From: Nocardioides nematodiphilus
GTDB taxonomy: Bacteria > Actinomycetota > Actinomycetes > Propionibacteriales > Nocardioidaceae
Direction: 5' to 3'
DNA length: 64,000 bases
NCBI RefSeq assembly: GCF_020216525.1
Contig: NZ_JAIWOY010000009.1
Location: 1-64,000, forward strand
In this document: in pieces, positions 63,036 to 64,000 of the stretch
Position numbering within the stretch: the first letter of the stretch is position 1
Layout: each line of letters begins with the position of its first letter
Notes under the pieces: model-generated
The model's database searches: none
What the model was told of the DNA's origin: nothing
What the model saw: the letters and a program-made list of their open reading frames with translations, nothing else
Position numbers and translations under genes: made by a program

Positions 63036-64000
63036 GCGGCGGCCTGCATCGTCCGGGGCTCTCGTTCGCTCGGCTGGGCTGCGTCGGTCAGGCGCGGGGC
63101 CGGGGCGATCACGGCCGGCAGCAGGCCGATCAGGATGCCGATCAGTGCGGTGAGGCTGATCTGCGGGGCAAGCCCGAGGTCCGGCCCGGCGATCGCGTAC
63201 TGGTTCTGCGCGACCCACGAGCCGACGCGGCCGAGGGCGACCGCGACCAGCGCGACCCCGGTCTCGGGCCAGCGCCACGGGTCGGGGCGGTAGACCGTCC
63301 GTCCGACGCGGCGACCCGCGGCCGCCATCCCGGCGACGCAGACCGTGACGCTGACCACGATCACCACGGCGCCACGGTTGATGCGCAGTCGCATGCCGGC
63401 GACCGCCGGATGCCAGGGCCCGCCGAGGAAGGTCTGGTCGAGCAGCGCGTACGCCCCGGCGCAGACGCCGAACAGACCGAGCATCATCAGCGCGCCGGTG
63501 ACCCGTCGCTCGCGTGGGGTGGCGGTGCCGGCGCGGCCGTACCCGCGCGTGTCCATGCCGGCGGCCAGGCTGAGGGAGCGCTCGAGGGCGTCCTCGAGCA
63601 CGGGGACCACGAAGCGGCGCAACCGGCCGCGACGGCCGGTCTCCCCCGCCCGCAGCCGCTGGGCGCGACGCACGCGCTGGGCGCTCTCGGCCAGCTGCGG
63701 CAGGACACTGATCGCCACGACCACGGCGGTGCCGACCTCGTAGAGCGCGCTCGGCATCGAGCGGAGCAGGCGCTTCGGGTTGGCCAGCGCGTTCGCGGCG
63801 CCGACCGCGATCACGATCGCGGCCAGCCGCAGGCCGTCGTAGAGCCCGGCCAGCAGCGACTCGCGCGTGACCGGGCCGAGCAGGGTGATCCCGAGGACCC
63901 AGTCGGGCAGCGGGATCTGCGGCAGCGTGAAGAGGACCGTGCCGCCGAAGCCGCCACCGAGCAGGATCCGGAACCCGACCCGGATCACCACGATCACCAC
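63032..64000 (-). CDS. ecfT: ECF transporter transmembrane (T) component, partial
   Basis: At least 322 residues, with the N-terminus beyond the right edge. It shows hydrophobic helices and the cytosolic coupling region SLSLAAGMDTRGYGR, the EcfT ARG motif variant (RGYGR) that contacts the ATPase. A second part after about residue 175 holds several more helices. The stop overlaps the ecfA start by 4 nt. The visible first codon is only a frame boundary, not the start. Confidence 0.88.
   Translation of the reverse strand: MVIVVIRVGFRILLGGGFGGTVLFTLPQIPLPDWVLGITLLGPVTRESLLAGLYDGLRLAAIVIAVGAANALANPKRLLRSMPSALYEVGTAVVVAISVLPQLAESAQRVRRAQRLRAGETGRRGRLRRFVVPVLEDALERSLSLAAGMDTRGYGRAGTATPRERRVTGALMMLGLFGVCAGAYALLDQTFLGGPWHPAVAGMRLRINRGAVVIVVSVTVCVAGMAAAGRRVGRTVYRPDPWRWPETGVALVAVALGRVGSWVAQNQYAIAGPDLGLAPQISLTALIGILIGLLPAVIAPAPRLTDAAQPSEREPRTMQAAA

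Overview
The window is high-GC actinobacterial chromosome, most like Nocardioides or a related propionibacterial-order genus. This is an inference from gene content and order. The block SIS protein – Trm112-like – manB – DUF3499 – Rv3259-like – whiB2 – fbiA – fbiB – manC matches the Mycobacterium tuberculosis Rv3256c–Rv3264c neighbourhood. F420 biosynthesis genes, WhiB and DtxR/IdeR-type iron control also point to Actinobacteria. I saw no insertion sequences, prophage, CRISPR array or tRNA genes, and no obvious foreign island. Coding density is high, most genes are on the minus strand, and many neighbours overlap by 1–8 nt.

Layout. 1–250: leader and promoter of an rRNA operon that runs off the left edge on the minus strand. 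0.27–17.3 kb: GDP-mannose supply (manB, manC), a WhiB regulator, F420 synthesis (fbiA, fbiB), dinB under a LexA box, a very large membrane glycosyltransferase, and an array of 82-bp tandem repeats between manC and a divergent gene. 17.3–31.7 kb: cell envelope, with a PGRP-type amidase, a four-gene overlapping operon for a galactofuranose polymer and its ABC export (glf, glfT2, permease, ATPase), two more glycosyltransferases, an acyltransferase and two LytR-CpsA-Psr (LCP) proteins. 31.7–36 kb: an enoyl-CoA hydratase and a gluconate uptake/kinase pair with a divergent GntR repressor. 36–45 kb: a membrane Ser/Thr kinase, ilvE, leuB and the efeUOB iron system under a DtxR-type box. 45–50 kb: ilvBNC. 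50–64 kb: transporters, a secreted unknown, ilvD, a stress protein, an alpha/beta hydrolase and an ECF transporter cut by the right edge.

Branched-chain amino acid synthesis is spread over four loci (ilvE–leuB, ilvC–ilvN–ilvB, ilvD). Two of them appear to be preceded by leader peptides rich in Ile/Leu/Val with alternative RNA hairpins: a textbook attenuator before ilvB and a less conventional one before leuB. About sixteen genes show a TANNNT hexamer 6–8 nt before the start codon, suggesting widespread leaderless transcription. In one divergent pair (thioesterase/LCP) the two -10 hexamers overlap inside a near-perfect 30-bp palindrome that includes both start codons. These regulatory structures, the 82-bp repeats, and an FbiB lacking room for its usual reductase domain are the most interesting observations. 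I did not find a convincing wholly new multi-gene system.
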